Source: an uncultured bacterium
GTDB taxonomy: Bacteria > Cyanobacteriota > Vampirovibrionia > Gastranaerophilales > Gastranaerophilaceae
DNA length: 55,313 nt
Assembly (NCBI GenBank): GCA_902780525.1
Contig: CACZFL010000018.1
Location: forward strand, 1 to 55,313
Direction: 5' to 3'
Shown: positions 45,278 to 55,198 of the stretch, one piece after another
How positions within the stretch are numbered: the stretch's first letter is position 1
Layout of the letters: each line of letters opens with the position of its first letter
Notes under the pieces: generated by a model
The model's database searches: none
The model's input: the letters and a program-made list of their open reading frames with translations, nothing else
What the model was told of the DNA's origin: nothing
Translations under genes and position numbers: made by a program

Positions 45278-47269
45278 CTACAATTTAGCAAAATCAGTTA
45301 ACATTATATACTTATTCTTTAAACAGTTCAAGAGAGCAATACGATTGTTTTTAATATTTTCGTCTTTATCCATAACAAGAACGTCGTCAAAGAATTTTGT
45401 AACGACAGGATTTATTGAGATTAAATCGCACAAATATTTGTTATAATCACCTGAGAAGTTTACTCCCTGAACGGCTCTAAATAAATCTTTTTCTGCCTGT
45501 TCGACAAATAAAGATTCATTAACTGAAACATTTACTTCGTCTTTTAATATTCTAAGTACACGGTTTGCATTTTCCAATAATTTTTCGTCATTCAATGTGC
45601 TTATTGCTTTAACTCTCAACAAGTAGTCACAAAGGTCTTTGCAAGGATTTACTCCTGCACATGCTTCAAGAACATTCTTTGAATAATCTGAGTTTAAGAA
45701 AATAATTAATCTCTGAACGAAGAACTCTTCTACATCGGCTTTAACATCAGCAGATATGGGAAGTAATGCTATCGCTTCATCAATAATCTTTGATAAATCT
45801 AATTTTAAATTATGCTCTAAAATTGTTTTAATAATACCTAACGCTGCACGTCTTACGCCAAGAGGGTCAGAAGAACCTGTCGGTTTTTTGCCTGCTGCAA
45901 ATACTGCACAAATTGTATCAATTTTATCTGCTATACCAACAACTTGTCCTTCAATACTTTTTGCTGTTTCACTGTCAGCGTTAAGCGGGAAGTAGTGTTC
46001 TCTGATACCATCCTGAACACCCTGTTCTTCGCCGCTTACACGGGCGTAATCAGCACCGATAAAGCCTTGTAATTCTGTGAACTCAAATACAAGATTTGTA
46101 GCCAAATCAGCTTTGCAGAGTTCTGCTGTACGCTTGATTGAAGGTTTATTAACGCCAAGAGCAGATGCAATTTTTTCTGAAAGTTTAATAATTCTTTGAG
46201 TTTTATCATAAACAGAGCCCATACCTTTTTGGAATGTCATGCCTTTCAGATTTTCAACATAGCTTTCAAGCGGTTTTTTTGTATCTTCATTAAAGAAGAA
46301 AACTGCATCATCAAGACGGGCTTTAATAACACGAAGGTTACCTGCTTTAATGTTCTCAAATTCGTTACCGATATAATTTGTAATTGTTACAAATTTATTT
46401 ATTAATTTACCTGTTTTTTCATATAGTGCAAAATATCTCTGATGTGTTTCCATAACTGTTACTGCAACTTCCTGCGGAATAGTAAGATATGCCGTATCAA
46501 AATCGCAGGTAACGGCTACCGGATATTCAACAATAAATGTAACTTCTTCGAGTAAATCATCAGAAATTTTTGTTACGGCATTAAGCTTGCCAGCTTCAAT
46601 ATTAGTAAGCTCAATTATTTTATTTTTACGTTCATCCTGGTCAACAATAACTTTGGCATCTCTCAATTTATCAACATATTCATCAGGATTGTTAATAACA
46701 ATATTTTGAGTAGAGAATCTGTGGCCGTTAGTAACATTAGAAGAATCTTTATCAATTATTCTGATTTTAACTTCTTCTCCGTCTAAGATTGATAATACCC
46801 ATCTTATAGGACGTGAAAATTTAACATCATTTGCTCCCCATCTCATAAAGTGAGGTCCCTGAAGTTTTGAGAAAATCTGAGGTACATTTTCCTGTAATAA
46901 ATCTTTTGTATTTTTACCTTTTATAGATATTTTTGCAAAAACGTAATTGTCTTCAATATACAAATCATCTTTTGAAACACCGTTTTTATTAGCAAAACCT
47001 TCGCCTGCTTTTGTAAGATTACCTTGTTCATCAAAAGCAACTTTTGCTATCGGTCCTTTTACAACTTTTTCAACGTCAGGCTGTGAAGCGGAAAGTCCGT
47101 CAACAATAACAGCAAGTCTTCGGGGTGTTGCCATAACTTTTATATTGGAAAAACTTACATTATTATCATTCAAAAATTTTTCAAACCCCTGGTTTAACTG
47201 GTCTATTGCCATAGGAATAAACTTATAAGGCAACTCTTCAACGCCGACTTCAAATAAATATTTACTCAT
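45278..47269 (-). CDS. glyS: Glycyl-tRNA synthetase beta subunit
   Basis: 663 aa of the alpha2beta2 GlyRS. YLFEVGVEELPYKFIPMAID at the start, then MRWGANDVKFSRPIRWVLSI (about 139), ETHQRYFALY and GVRRAALGIIKTILEHNLKL (about 490) are family blocks. The C-terminal anticodon domain is present (VMDKDENIKNNRIALLNCLK). The alpha subunit gene glyQ is not within the window. AGAAAAAG precedes the ATG. Confidence 0.96.
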   Translation of the reverse strand: MSKYLFEVGVEELPYKFIPMAIDQLNQGFEKFLNDNNVSFSNIKVMATPRRLAVIVDGLSASQPDVEKVVKGPIAKVAFDEQGNLTKAGEGFANKNGVSKDDLYIEDNYVFAKISIKGKNTKDLLQENVPQIFSKLQGPHFMRWGANDVKFSRPIRWVLSILDGEEVKIRIIDKDSSNVTNGHRFSTQNIVINNPDEYVDKLRDAKVIVDQDERKNKIIELTNIEAGKLNAVTKISDDLLEEVTFIVEYPVAVTCDFDTAYLTIPQEVAVTVMETHQRYFALYEKTGKLINKFVTITNYIGNEFENIKAGNLRVIKARLDDAVFFFNEDTKKPLESYVENLKGMTFQKGMGSVYDKTQRIIKLSEKIASALGVNKPSIKRTAELCKADLATNLVFEFTELQGFIGADYARVSGEEQGVQDGIREHYFPLNADSETAKSIEGQVVGIADKIDTICAVFAAGKKPTGSSDPLGVRRAALGIIKTILEHNLKLDLSKIIDEAIALLPISADVKADVEEFFVQRLIIFLNSDYSKNVLEACAGVNPCKDLCDYLLRVKAISTLNDEKLLENANRVLRILKDEVNVSVNESLFVEQAEKDLFRAVQGVNFSGDYNKYLCDLISINPVVTKFFDDVLVMDKDENIKNNRIALLNCLKNKYIMLTDFAKL

Positions 47270-47385
47270 CTTTTTCTCCGTTTATATTTCAATTAATATA
47301 ATTATACTATAAAGGAGTTATTACGATAGCAAATAATTTTTTTTTCGTACATTTAAGATAATATAAATATAAAAAGGAGTTTTGT

Positions 47386-47901
47386 ATGCAGGTAAGTAAT
47401 ATAAATCTTCAGACAAATTTTAAATCAAAAATTCTGCCAAATGCTGTCTTAGAGCAGTCTTTTGACAGTGCAATAAAAAATCAGGACAGATTCTTTGTCA
47501 AGGCGGTAAATACATTGTTATATGACGGAAAAAGTGATATTTTGGAGCTAAAAAAAAGAAATAATCATAATTTGAGTTTATATGTTAACGGAGAGATAGA
47601 GGCAGAAGAGCAAGCCTTTTTAAATTATTACAGAAATGTAGGAGCTGATTTGATTAAAAAATATGCCACTAAAAACGAACAAGCGAGCAATTCGGTCGGT
47701 AAATACGGCATTTTATCAAACAAGGAAAGAGAACTTGTAAGTAGTGATGTAAGTTTTATTAAATTATTATCGGAAAATCTTGAATCAGGATCTAATTATA
47801 TAGAAAATGTTCAGAATATTTTGGATAAAATGAAAAAGAAACTTGACGATAATACAACAAAAGAAATATTACAACTAAAAAAATTAATCTTTGGTCAATA
47901 A
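47386..47901 (+). CDS. Helical hypothetical protein
   Basis: 171 aa. N-terminus MQVSNINLQTNFKSKILPNA, then charged helices (SDILELKKRNNHNLSLYVNG, then NILDKMKKKLDDNTTKEILQ). No signal peptide. The short N-terminal N-I-x-x-x-FKS pattern also occurs in the phosphatase-like protein at 25378 (INYLPRVAFKSYV). AAAAAGGAG supports the start. Single gene with its own terminator. Confidence 0.6.
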   Translation: MQVSNINLQTNFKSKILPNAVLEQSFDSAIKNQDRFFVKAVNTLLYDGKSDILELKKRNNHNLSLYVNGEIEAEEQAFLNYYRNVGADLIKKYATKNEQASNSVGKYGILSNKERELVSSDVSFIKLLSENLESGSNYIENVQNILDKMKKKLDDNTTKEILQLKKLIFGQ

Positions 47902-47921
47902 AATTATATGTTTTGATAATA

Positions 47922-47955
47922 AAAAAACTCTCCGAATATTCTCGGAGAGTTTTTT
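47922..47955. terminator. Bidirectional terminator between the 171-aa gene and the winged-helix gene
   Basis: AAAAAACTCTCCGA / TCGGAGAGTTTTTT perfect 14-bp stem with a 6-nt loop. Confidence 0.9.
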
Positions 47956-47973
47956 GTAAAATTTTCAGTTTAA

Positions 47974-48198
47974 TTATCTTAATCTTACTGTTACAGATTT
48001 AGCTTTTTGAGTGTATTCAAGCTTGTCTTCTCTTGATAACCAGCCTAAACCCATTTCAGCAAAATTGTCAGCTAAGCTCAAATCTTTTTTCATTTTGTTG
48101 ATTGAAACTTCACCTTTAGTGTTAAGGTAGTTGTAGATTGTACCAGCTGATTCGATAATTTGTTCTTGGATGCCTTTTACTTCTTTAATTTTTGCCAT
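47974..48198 (-). CDS. Small winged-helix protein (DUF2582-like)
   Basis: 74 aa from ATG 48198, which has GAAGGAGA upstream; an upstream ATG adds 12 unlikely residues. KGIQEQIIESAGTIYNYLNT, then KGEVSINKMKKDLSLADNFA and MGLGWLSREDKLEYTQKAKS fit the short winged helix-turn-helix family seen in anaerobes. These are predicted DNA-binding proteins of unknown target. It is transcribed away from the helicase gene. Confidence 0.72.
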   Translation of the reverse strand: MAKIKEVKGIQEQIIESAGTIYNYLNTKGEVSINKMKKDLSLADNFAEMGLGWLSREDKLEYTQKAKSVTVRLR

Positions 48199-48320
48199 TT
48201 TAAATCTCCTTCTATGTGTGCGTTTTGTGAACATTTCTGTTCACAATTTATTTTATAAAAAAGTTTAAATTTTTGCAAGTGTTTTTTCTACAATTTATGT
48301 TAAAATAATACGTACGGAGT

Positions 48321-51300
48321 ATGTTATTAAATTCTATTAAAGCTGATTATCGTGAGCATGTACTCACAAATAAATTTTTTGAACTTATTTCTAAGGGTGT
48401 AAAACCCTCAGAAATACTGGTTCTGGTTCAAAATTCCGCATCGAAAAAAAAGCTTCAAAATATAATAGCGGAAAATTTGAATATTGAAGCAACAGAAAAA
48501 ATAAATGTTCATTCTTTTTTCTCCATTGTATATAATACTCTGCAAGAAAACTGGTGTTTTATAGAAAATTCAATAAAAGGTGAAAAATCTTTTATTCTCC
48601 CAAACCTTGTCGGGCTAGAAGTTTCGCAGTTTCTTTTGAAGGATCTTTTGAAGAATATAATTGTCAAAGGATATAATTCAAAAAAATCGCTTCTTCATCA
48701 AATTTTCAGAAGATATTCTTTGATAGTTCAAAACAATTTATCAAATGATGATGTGAAAGACAGGGCAAAAATTTTAAAGGAATCTTTTGCTGATGATGCA
48801 GAACTCATAATTAAAAAACTTTTGTCTGTAACTTTAAAAACAAGAAGTTTTGATTATCTTCGTCAAACATTGGTTTTCAATTTTGTATGTAAAAATACGG
48901 ATTATTTTAAAAGTATAAAATATCTGCTCGTTGATGACGCAGATGAAATGACTCCAGTTTGTTTTGATTTTATTGAATACTTAAAACCGCAGTTGAAAGA
49001 CTGGGTAATTTGTTTTGATGCATTAGGTTCATCAAGGTGCGGATATTTGAGTGCAGATACATCAATTGAATACAAGTTAAAGAGTCTGTTTAACGAAAAA
49101 GTTATTTCTGATAAGGATGATGTTTTTACAAACGGCGAAATTATTTTTTCAAACATTTTGGAAGACAAGCAGGACAAATTAGAGAGATTTTCTTTGACAG
49201 CCCTTTCTAAACGAGCAGAGATACTTGATTCTGCAATATCAGAGATAAAAAAATTATTATCACAAAATAATGTTTACCCGAAAGATATTACTATAATTAC
49301 TCCGCTTCAGGATGACATGCTGAGGTTTACTTTGAACGAGAATTTATCGAATATATGTGAACCTGTTTTTCTCAGCGGAAGTGAAAAACTCGTAAGCAAT
49401 CCTCTTGTAAGGGCAAGTTTAAATATTTTGAAACTGATGCATGGGATTGAAGTGGATGAGATTTCTCTGAGGAGTGTTGTTGCAGATTATATAGGTATTC
49501 CGCTTATTCATGCAGGGGAAATTATTGATACGTACACAAAAACAAAAACCTTACCCGTAAAAACAGAAAAATTTAATGAAAAATATCAAAAGTTTTATAA
49601 ATCTTTTTGTGAACTAAAAGACAAAAATAAAAAAATATCTTTAAAAGTTTATGAGATGTTTAAAGCGGTTGTGGATTTTGTTGAAAAAGACAAAATCAAC
49701 AAATTTAATTTCTTTATAAAAGAGTTAAGAGATTTTGAAAATGTTTTGGGAGCAGATACAGTAAAGGAAAGAATTAATGATATCATTGTCCACTTCGAGA
49801 ACTCGATAATTGCAGAAAATCCAAACTCTACATTGGAGATAAAACAGGACGATTTAATTGTTGCTACTCCGCAAAAAATCATTGATAATAAAATCTCAAC
49901 GAAATACCAGTTTTGGCTTGATGTTTCACATTCCGACTGGGTAAAAACGGATACAGGTCCTTTGTATAATGCCTGGGTTATGCAGAAGGACTGGTCAAAA
50001 GATGAATATACAATAGAAGATGATATCTTTTTATCAAAACAAAAAATAGCCAGGATTTTACGAAAACTTTTATTGCTTGCAGAGGTTCATACTTATGCAT
50101 ATTCAAGCCTTTTTGATGCTTCCGGAGTTGAAAATTTGGGGGGGATCCAAAAATACATTGAATCTTTTGCCGGCAAAGTTTATGAATCAAAACCTGCATA
50201 TACAATTGTTCCGAGAGATGACCAAAAGCCTGTACTTGAATACAAAAAAGGTTCAATGGCCGTGTCAGCCGTTCCGGGGGCAGGAAAAACAACAATTCTT
50301 CTTTTGCTTATTATCAAATTAATGTCAAGAGGAATTAACCCGAATAATATATTTGTTTTGACATATATGGATTCTGCTGCAAGAAATTTCAGGGAACGTA
50401 TAAAAAACATGTGTCCGGAGTCGGTTCTGCTTCCTAATATCAGTACAATACACGGACTTGCTCTTAAAATATTAAAAGAAAACTCAAATTATGAAAGGTT
50501 GAATCTGACTGACGATTTTGAGATTTGCGATGATACCCAAAGGATGAGAATAATCCGTGCAATAAGCGGAAAAATATCCAAAACGGATGTGGAGGATTTT
50601 GAAAGGGCAATATCAGTGCTTAAGCTTCAGGAAGGTAACATTGATACACCGACTACAAATAAGAAAATAGAGAAATTCAAGACCTTTTATAAAGAATATC
50701 AAAATCAGCTTAAAGAAGCCAATATGATAGATTATGATGATATTTTGATATTGTCTGTAAAACTATTGGAAAACAATCCTGATATTCTTACGTACTATCA
50801 GGATATATGTGAATATATTATTGAAGATGAAGCACAGGATTCCTCAGGTGTTCAGCAAAGGTTAATAAGTTTACTAACTTCAAAGCACAAAAATCTGATA
50901 AGATGCGGTGATATAAATCAGGCTATTACGACAACGTTTTCTAATGCTGACGTGGAAGGTTTCAGACATTTTATAGCAAATGCAGATAATACTGTTGAAA
51001 TGGATCATTCCCAAAGATGTGCCCAAGATGTTATGACGCTTGCAAACAAACTTGTTGACTGGGGTTCAGGGCTTTTGCCAAAGGCATTTTTTAAGAGTTA
51101 TATGAAAGGAGTTGAGGGGAAAAATCCAATTTCACCGGATGCGATAAACTCTTATGTCTTTGATAATCCTTTTGCGGAAAAAAATTACATTTTAAAAGAA
51201 ATCAAAAACATTTTGACGAGGGATAAAAATGCAACAATAGGAATTCTTTTAAGATGGAATTTCCAGGTTTCCTCCTGGACTTCTTTTATCAATGACTCAG

Positions 51301-52139
51301 GGTTAAAAACCATAACAAGGAGCGAATCTCTGGGGCAAAAAGGAGTATTTAATACTATTTTTTCGATATTACAATTTATTCAGACTCCTTTTGACAATGA
51401 TGTTTTGGCTTCCACTTATGAAAAACTTTCCGAGCTTGGTTTTTACAAACAAAGATTACAGCTTGAAATCAAAAATTCTGAAGCCCCTTTTATTTGTAAG
51501 AATAGCGAAGATGTAGAAAATAACTCTCTTGCTCAGTTTCTGTGGGATATGCAGTATTGGTTAAACTCCTCAACGCTTCCTCTTGAAGAGCTTGTAATAA
51601 GAATTGGTCTTTTTTATTACACAAGCGATATAGAAAAATCAAATGTTTATCTGATTGCAATTCTCGTAAAACGACTTAATACATCAGGTAATTTTGATTT
51701 AACGCTTCAGCGCCTGGAAGAGCTTGCTAAAAAGCCGTCGCTCAGCGGGTTTAAGTTCTTCTCGGAGGAAGAGGACAAAGAAGCCGCAAAAGGAAAAGTT
51801 CAGATTATGACTATGCATAAATCAAAGGGTGATGAGTTTGATTATGTGTTTTTACCTGAACTCACGGAAAAAATGTTATCAATCGATGTAAGCAAAGCTA
51901 AACTCAGAAGCTCATCAACATTTATGGAGGATGTAAAAGCTTTTAACCCCAAATATAAAAGTAAGTCAGAGTTGGAGCTTAAAGAATTTAATTCGGAAGA
52001 AACATTGAGGCTTTTGTATGTTGCTATAACAAGGGCGCAGAAAAAATTGTATATTACAACGTCATCAAAATCAAAGGCTTTTGGTAAAGAAATTCCTCAG
52101 GAACCAAGTATAATTTTTGACACAATACTAAAAAAATAG
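48321..52139 (+). CDS. Tandem SF1 (UvrD/Rep-like) helicase with degenerate N-terminal half
   Basis: 1272 aa. The C-terminal half is a complete UvrD-type helicase: Walker A AVPGAGKTT (about 648-656), Ia LTYMDSAARNFRER, II EDEAQDSS (about 835), III RCGDINQA, V TMHKSKGDEFDYV (about 1163) and VI LLYVAITRAQ (about 1230). The N-terminal half looks like the same fold but lacks Walker A. It begins where helix 1 would follow it (KPSEILVLVQNSASKKKLQ resembles motif Ia, VHSFFSIVYN the IHGF segment, YLLVDDADEMTP near 203 motif II). So it is a RecC/AddB-style inactive helicase fused to an active one, without a nuclease domain. CGGAG is 1 nt before the ATG. Confidence 0.88.
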   Translation: MLLNSIKADYREHVLTNKFFELISKGVKPSEILVLVQNSASKKKLQNIIAENLNIEATEKINVHSFFSIVYNTLQENWCFIENSIKGEKSFILPNLVGLEVSQFLLKDLLKNIIVKGYNSKKSLLHQIFRRYSLIVQNNLSNDDVKDRAKILKESFADDAELIIKKLLSVTLKTRSFDYLRQTLVFNFVCKNTDYFKSIKYLLVDDADEMTPVCFDFIEYLKPQLKDWVICFDALGSSRCGYLSADTSIEYKLKSLFNEKVISDKDDVFTNGEIIFSNILEDKQDKLERFSLTALSKRAEILDSAISEIKKLLSQNNVYPKDITIITPLQDDMLRFTLNENLSNICEPVFLSGSEKLVSNPLVRASLNILKLMHGIEVDEISLRSVVADYIGIPLIHAGEIIDTYTKTKTLPVKTEKFNEKYQKFYKSFCELKDKNKKISLKVYEMFKAVVDFVEKDKINKFNFFIKELRDFENVLGADTVKERINDIIVHFENSIIAENPNSTLEIKQDDLIVATPQKIIDNKISTKYQFWLDVSHSDWVKTDTGPLYNAWVMQKDWSKDEYTIEDDIFLSKQKIARILRKLLLLAEVHTYAYSSLFDASGVENLGGIQKYIESFAGKVYESKPAYTIVPRDDQKPVLEYKKGSMAVSAVPGAGKTTILLLLIIKLMSRGINPNNIFVLTYMDSAARNFRERIKNMCPESVLLPNISTIHGLALKILKENSNYERLNLTDDFEICDDTQRMRIIRAISGKISKTDVEDFERAISVLKLQEGNIDTPTTNKKIEKFKTFYKEYQNQLKEANMIDYDDILILSVKLLENNPDILTYYQDICEYIIEDEAQDSSGVQQRLISLLTSKHKNLIRCGDINQAITTTFSNADVEGFRHFIANADNTVEMDHSQRCAQDVMTLANKLVDWGSGLLPKAFFKSYMKGVEGKNPISPDAINSYVFDNPFAEKNYILKEIKNILTRDKNATIGILLRWNFQVSSWTSFINDSGLKTITRSESLGQKGVFNTIFSILQFIQTPFDNDVLASTYEKLSELGFYKQRLQLEIKNSEAPFICKNSEDVENNSLAQFLWDMQYWLNSSTLPLEELVIRIGLFYYTSDIEKSNVYLIAILVKRLNTSGNFDLTLQRLEELAKKPSLSGFKFFSEEEDKEAAKGKVQIMTMHKSKGDEFDYVFLPELTEKMLSIDVSKAKLRSSSTFMEDVKAFNPKYKSKSELELKEFNSEETLRLLYVAITRAQKKLYITTSSKSKAFGKEIPQEPSIIFDTILKK

Positions 52140-52159
52140 CAGCTAACTTGCTGCTATTT
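52134..52159. terminator. Terminator between helicase and emrA-like genes
   Basis: AAATAGCAGC-TAACTT-GCTGCTATTT hairpin overlapping the helicase stop codon. Confidence 0.7.
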
Positions 52160-52182
52160 CTGTTATAAATTATTACCGTGTT

Positions 52183-53178
52183 TTAATTTCTTATTTTAAC
52201 CTTCGGTACAACTGACATACCAGGGATTATAGCATATTCTTCCGGGTTAATTTTTTCCGTAAATACAATTTTTACCGGAATTCTCTGAACTATTTTTACA
52301 AAAGAACCGACAGCATTTTCCGGTGGAAATAAACTTGATTTTGCACCGGAAGATCTTTGGATACTTTCGACTTCTCCTTTAAAAACTTTTTTTGGATAAG
52401 TATCAATTTTAATATCAACAGGCTGACCTTTTTTCATTTTTTCTAACTGTGTTTCTTTAAAGTTTGCAACAACCCAAACTTCATTCGGAACAATTACGAA
52501 CAAAGGAGTTCCCGGTTGTACCATCATACCTTTTTCTACTCTTTTGCCGGAAACAGTTCCGTCAATCGGTGCTTTTATCTCAGTATATTTCATTGCAAGT
52601 TTTGCTGCATCTAATTGAGCTTTTAGAACATTTAAGTCTGCATCTGCAACTTTTGCATTATTCGCAGGATTTGATGAAAAAATTGATTGTTCCGCAACTG
52701 TTTGTTTTGCTTTTACTGCATCTAAGTTTGTTCTTGCTTTATCTAATGTTTGTTTGGAAACTGCACCTGCTTTATAAAGATTTTCATATCTTTCAACATC
52801 TTTTTGGGCAAGCTCGATTTCCGAGTTTGCAGCATTTAAATTCGCATGTGCATTATTTTGGTTCAATATTGCTCTGTCATAAGCAGCCTGAGCCTGTGCC
52901 AATTTTACTTCGTAATCATCCTGTTCAATTATTGCAACAACCTGACCGGCTTTTACAGGCTGATTATCAACAACCAGAACCTTATCTATCTGACCTGCAA
53001 CTTTCGGAGAAACAGAAACAGTTGTTGTTTCAACGTAAGCGTCATCTGTTGTCTGATATCCCAGTATATGGTATATGTAATATGCACCAAATATGACTGC
53101 TATTATTGTCAGAAATGTAAAAATATAGCGTTTTTTTACAGGTAAATTCCTTTCTCTTGTTCTTTTTTCATCACTCAT
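52183..53178 (-). CDS. HlyD/EmrA-type membrane fusion protein
   Basis: 331 aa. The periplasmic adaptor of a tripartite efflux pump. One N-terminal transmembrane helix (IFTFLTIIAVIFGAYYIYHI, about 19-38), the lipoyl half DDAYVETTTVSVSPKVAGQI, then a coiled hairpin (QAAYDRAILNQNNAHANLNA). The second lipoyl half includes APIDGTVSGKRVEKGMMVQP (about 205-224), followed by a beta-barrel (FKETQLEKMKKGQPVDIKID). This is the EmrA-type pattern. It follows marR by 12 nt. The expected inner-membrane transporter (EmrB) is not downstream, where a terminator and the helicase follow. Confidence 0.92.
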   Translation of the reverse strand: MSDEKRTRERNLPVKKRYIFTFLTIIAVIFGAYYIYHILGYQTTDDAYVETTTVSVSPKVAGQIDKVLVVDNQPVKAGQVVAIIEQDDYEVKLAQAQAAYDRAILNQNNAHANLNAANSEIELAQKDVERYENLYKAGAVSKQTLDKARTNLDAVKAKQTVAEQSIFSSNPANNAKVADADLNVLKAQLDAAKLAMKYTEIKAPIDGTVSGKRVEKGMMVQPGTPLFVIVPNEVWVVANFKETQLEKMKKGQPVDIKIDTYPKKVFKGEVESIQRSSGAKSSLFPPENAVGSFVKIVQRIPVKIVFTEKINPEEYAIIPGMSVVPKVKIRN

Positions 53179-53190
53179 TTTTCTATCCTT

Positions 53191-53649
53191 TTATATTTGT
53201 ATTTTTAATGTATCGTTTAACATGTATCTCAGTTCTTTTAACAAATCTTTTACTTTTGCCAGATCACTGTTAGCAATTTTTTCTTTTACTTCTTTGTAAT
53301 GTGGTCTGATTTTAGAAATAGCTTCTTCCAGTTTGTTTTTCCCTTCATCAGTAAGTTTTATAAGTTTTACAGGACGATTGTTTTTCTTTGAAAGTTCTCT
53401 TGAAATAAGCCCTTTGTTTTCCAATGTATCCAGAAGTTTTCCTGTATTTGCCCTGTCTTTCAGAATCAGTTTTGCAAGATCTCTCTGGCACAGCTCACCG
53501 TTACACAAAATTATATCCAAAACGGCGAACTCTTCTACTGAAATGCCGGTGCTGTATTTATCAAACACCTGTTGCCCAAGAAGTTTGCAATATTTTGCAG
53601 TCAGCTCAATCTGATAAAAAATTGTATCCGTATAATATTCCTGTCCCAA
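53191..53649 (-). CDS. MarR family transcriptional regulator
   Basis: 152 aa winged-helix repressor. GISVEEFAVLDIILCNGELC, then QRDLAKLILKDRANTGKLLD (recognition helix, about 57-76) and NKGLISRELSKKNNRPVKLI (wing) are typical. First gene of the marR-emrA-like operon and divergent from the TolC-like gene, with an inverted-repeat operator between them (53688-53705), so it likely represses both and responds to the exported compound. Confidence 0.9.
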   Translation of the reverse strand: MGQEYYTDTIFYQIELTAKYCKLLGQQVFDKYSTGISVEEFAVLDIILCNGELCQRDLAKLILKDRANTGKLLDTLENKGLISRELSKKNNRPVKLIKLTDEGKNKLEEAISKIRPHYKEVKEKIANSDLAKVKDLLKELRYMLNDTLKIQI

Positions 53650-53687
53650 TAAATAATCTCCGATATAGATTATGTTTATTTTACCAC

Positions 53688-53719
53688 ATGTTGCAAATGC
53701 AACATATTTATGGTATCAT
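53688..53719. promoter_or_regulatory. MarR operator overlapping the divergent promoter
   Basis: Perfect inverted repeat ATGTTGCA-AA-TGCAACAT (53688-53705). Its TTGCAA (53691-53696) serves as -35 for the rightward TolC-like gene, with TATCAT (53714-53719) 17 nt later. On the minus strand TTGCAA with CATAAT about 16 nt downstream can serve marR. A repressor bound here would block both promoters. Confidence 0.7.
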
Positions 53720-53776
53720 CTATATTAATAAAAATCAAGGGGGAGTGGTTACTCCGTATTAGTTTAAAGGAATGTT

Positions 53777-55198
53777 ATGAAGAAAATACTGTCAGTTGCG
53801 ATGTTATTGTCAATTCTTGTTTCATCTTCTGCTTATGCAGTGGAAGATAAAACAGTCTTGAATGCAAGTACGGAAGAAAATATACAGAAAAATATTTATA
53901 AAGATATTAAAAAACATAAGTCAGAAAAAGTTAAACCTACAAAAAACAAATATGACTACATAAATCTGGCATGGTGGGGACAGTTTAATGATGAGTATCT
54001 GAATGACTATATTATTCGTGCCGTCGAAAACAACAAAGACTTAAAAATGGCAACACTCACGATTGATGAGTATTATCAGAATGTTGTAATGCAGCGTTCA
54101 AAGGAATTACCAAATCTATCGGCAGGATTTATGCCGGCATATGGAAAAAATCCGATGACGGGAAGTTCTCAAGGCAGCTTTGGCATCCCGGTTATTGCAA
54201 GTTACGAAGTTGATTTATTCGGAAAAAACCATAATAAAACAACCGGAGTAAGAAAACTATATGAAGCCTCTATTCTTGATGAACAGGCTGCATATATTTC
54301 TATTGCTTCAGCAGTCGGAACGGTTTATGTAAACATTGTTAAACTGGATGCTCTGATTGATCTGCAGGAAGAGATTGTAACACTCAGAAAAGAGATATCA
54401 GAGATTATGACAATTTCTAACCATGAGGGTATTGTTTCAACATCTGACCTTGTAAAAGCAAATAAGGCATATATTGCGGGAACATCAGACCTGGTTGAAC
54501 TCAAAAAAGAAAGAACAAAGCTTCTTAACCAGCTTGCAGTTCTTGTCGGTGACAGCCCTAATAATATAGAGGATTATAAACGTGCAGATTACAGAACTTT
54601 TGTTTTCTCAGGTAATATTCCGGAAGAAGTCAGTTCTGAAATAATTATGAACAGACCGGATTACAAAAAAGCAGAAAAAATGCTTGAAAAAGCAGGTATA
54701 GATGTCAGGGTTGCAAGAAAAGAAATGCTTCCGCATATAAATCTCGGCGGTCTGCTTTTCTTCAACAGCAAATATTTTGACAGTTTATTTACAACATCAA
54801 ATATGCTCTGGGGTGTCGGCGGTGGTCTTATTCAACCTCTATTCCAGGGTTTCTCACTTACGGCTAACCTTAAAGCAAAGAAAATTGCTTATGAAAAAAG
54901 CCTGAGAAATTATGAAAAAGTTAACCTGACTTCTATGCAGGAAGTTAATGACTCTCTTGTTTCAGTGAATATGGACAGAGAAAAACTTGCTAAGCAGAAA
55001 GAAATACAATCTCTTGAACAAAAAGATTTTAAGCTTACGGAAGAAAAATATGTACAAGGCGTAATTGCAAAGCTTGATATAGACCAACAAAAAGAAAATC
55101 TTTTGAATGTACAGAGAATGGTTTATAATACAGAGTTTGGCTGTATGGTAGATTACATCAACTTTTATAAAGCGGTTGCTACAAAAGTAGAGGGTTAA
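53777..55198 (+). CDS. TolC/OprM-type outer-membrane efflux protein
   Basis: 473 aa. Signal peptide (MKKILSVAMLLSILVSSSAY then AVE) without a lipobox. Two OMF halves follow, with the AWWGQFNDEYLNDYIIRAVE opening, and PNLSAGFMPAYGKNPMTGSS and HINLGGLLFFNSKYFDSLFT as barrel entries. The coiled helices are LRKEISEIMTISNHEGIVST and MQEVNDSLVSVNMDREKLAK. NodT-like signature W-W-x-x-F is present near residue 57. With the EmrA-like adaptor it should form the outer part of a drug/toxin exporter. Ends VEG-stop followed by GGGGTAAAGG. Confidence 0.9.
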   Translation: MKKILSVAMLLSILVSSSAYAVEDKTVLNASTEENIQKNIYKDIKKHKSEKVKPTKNKYDYINLAWWGQFNDEYLNDYIIRAVENNKDLKMATLTIDEYYQNVVMQRSKELPNLSAGFMPAYGKNPMTGSSQGSFGIPVIASYEVDLFGKNHNKTTGVRKLYEASILDEQAAYISIASAVGTVYVNIVKLDALIDLQEEIVTLRKEISEIMTISNHEGIVSTSDLVKANKAYIAGTSDLVELKKERTKLLNQLAVLVGDSPNNIEDYKRADYRTFVFSGNIPEEVSSEIIMNRPDYKKAEKMLEKAGIDVRVARKEMLPHINLGGLLFFNSKYFDSLFTTSNMLWGVGGGLIQPLFQGFSLTANLKAKKIAYEKSLRNYEKVNLTSMQEVNDSLVSVNMDREKLAKQKEIQSLEQKDFKLTEEKYVQGVIAKLDIDQQKENLLNVQRMVYNTEFGCMVDYINFYKAVATKVEG

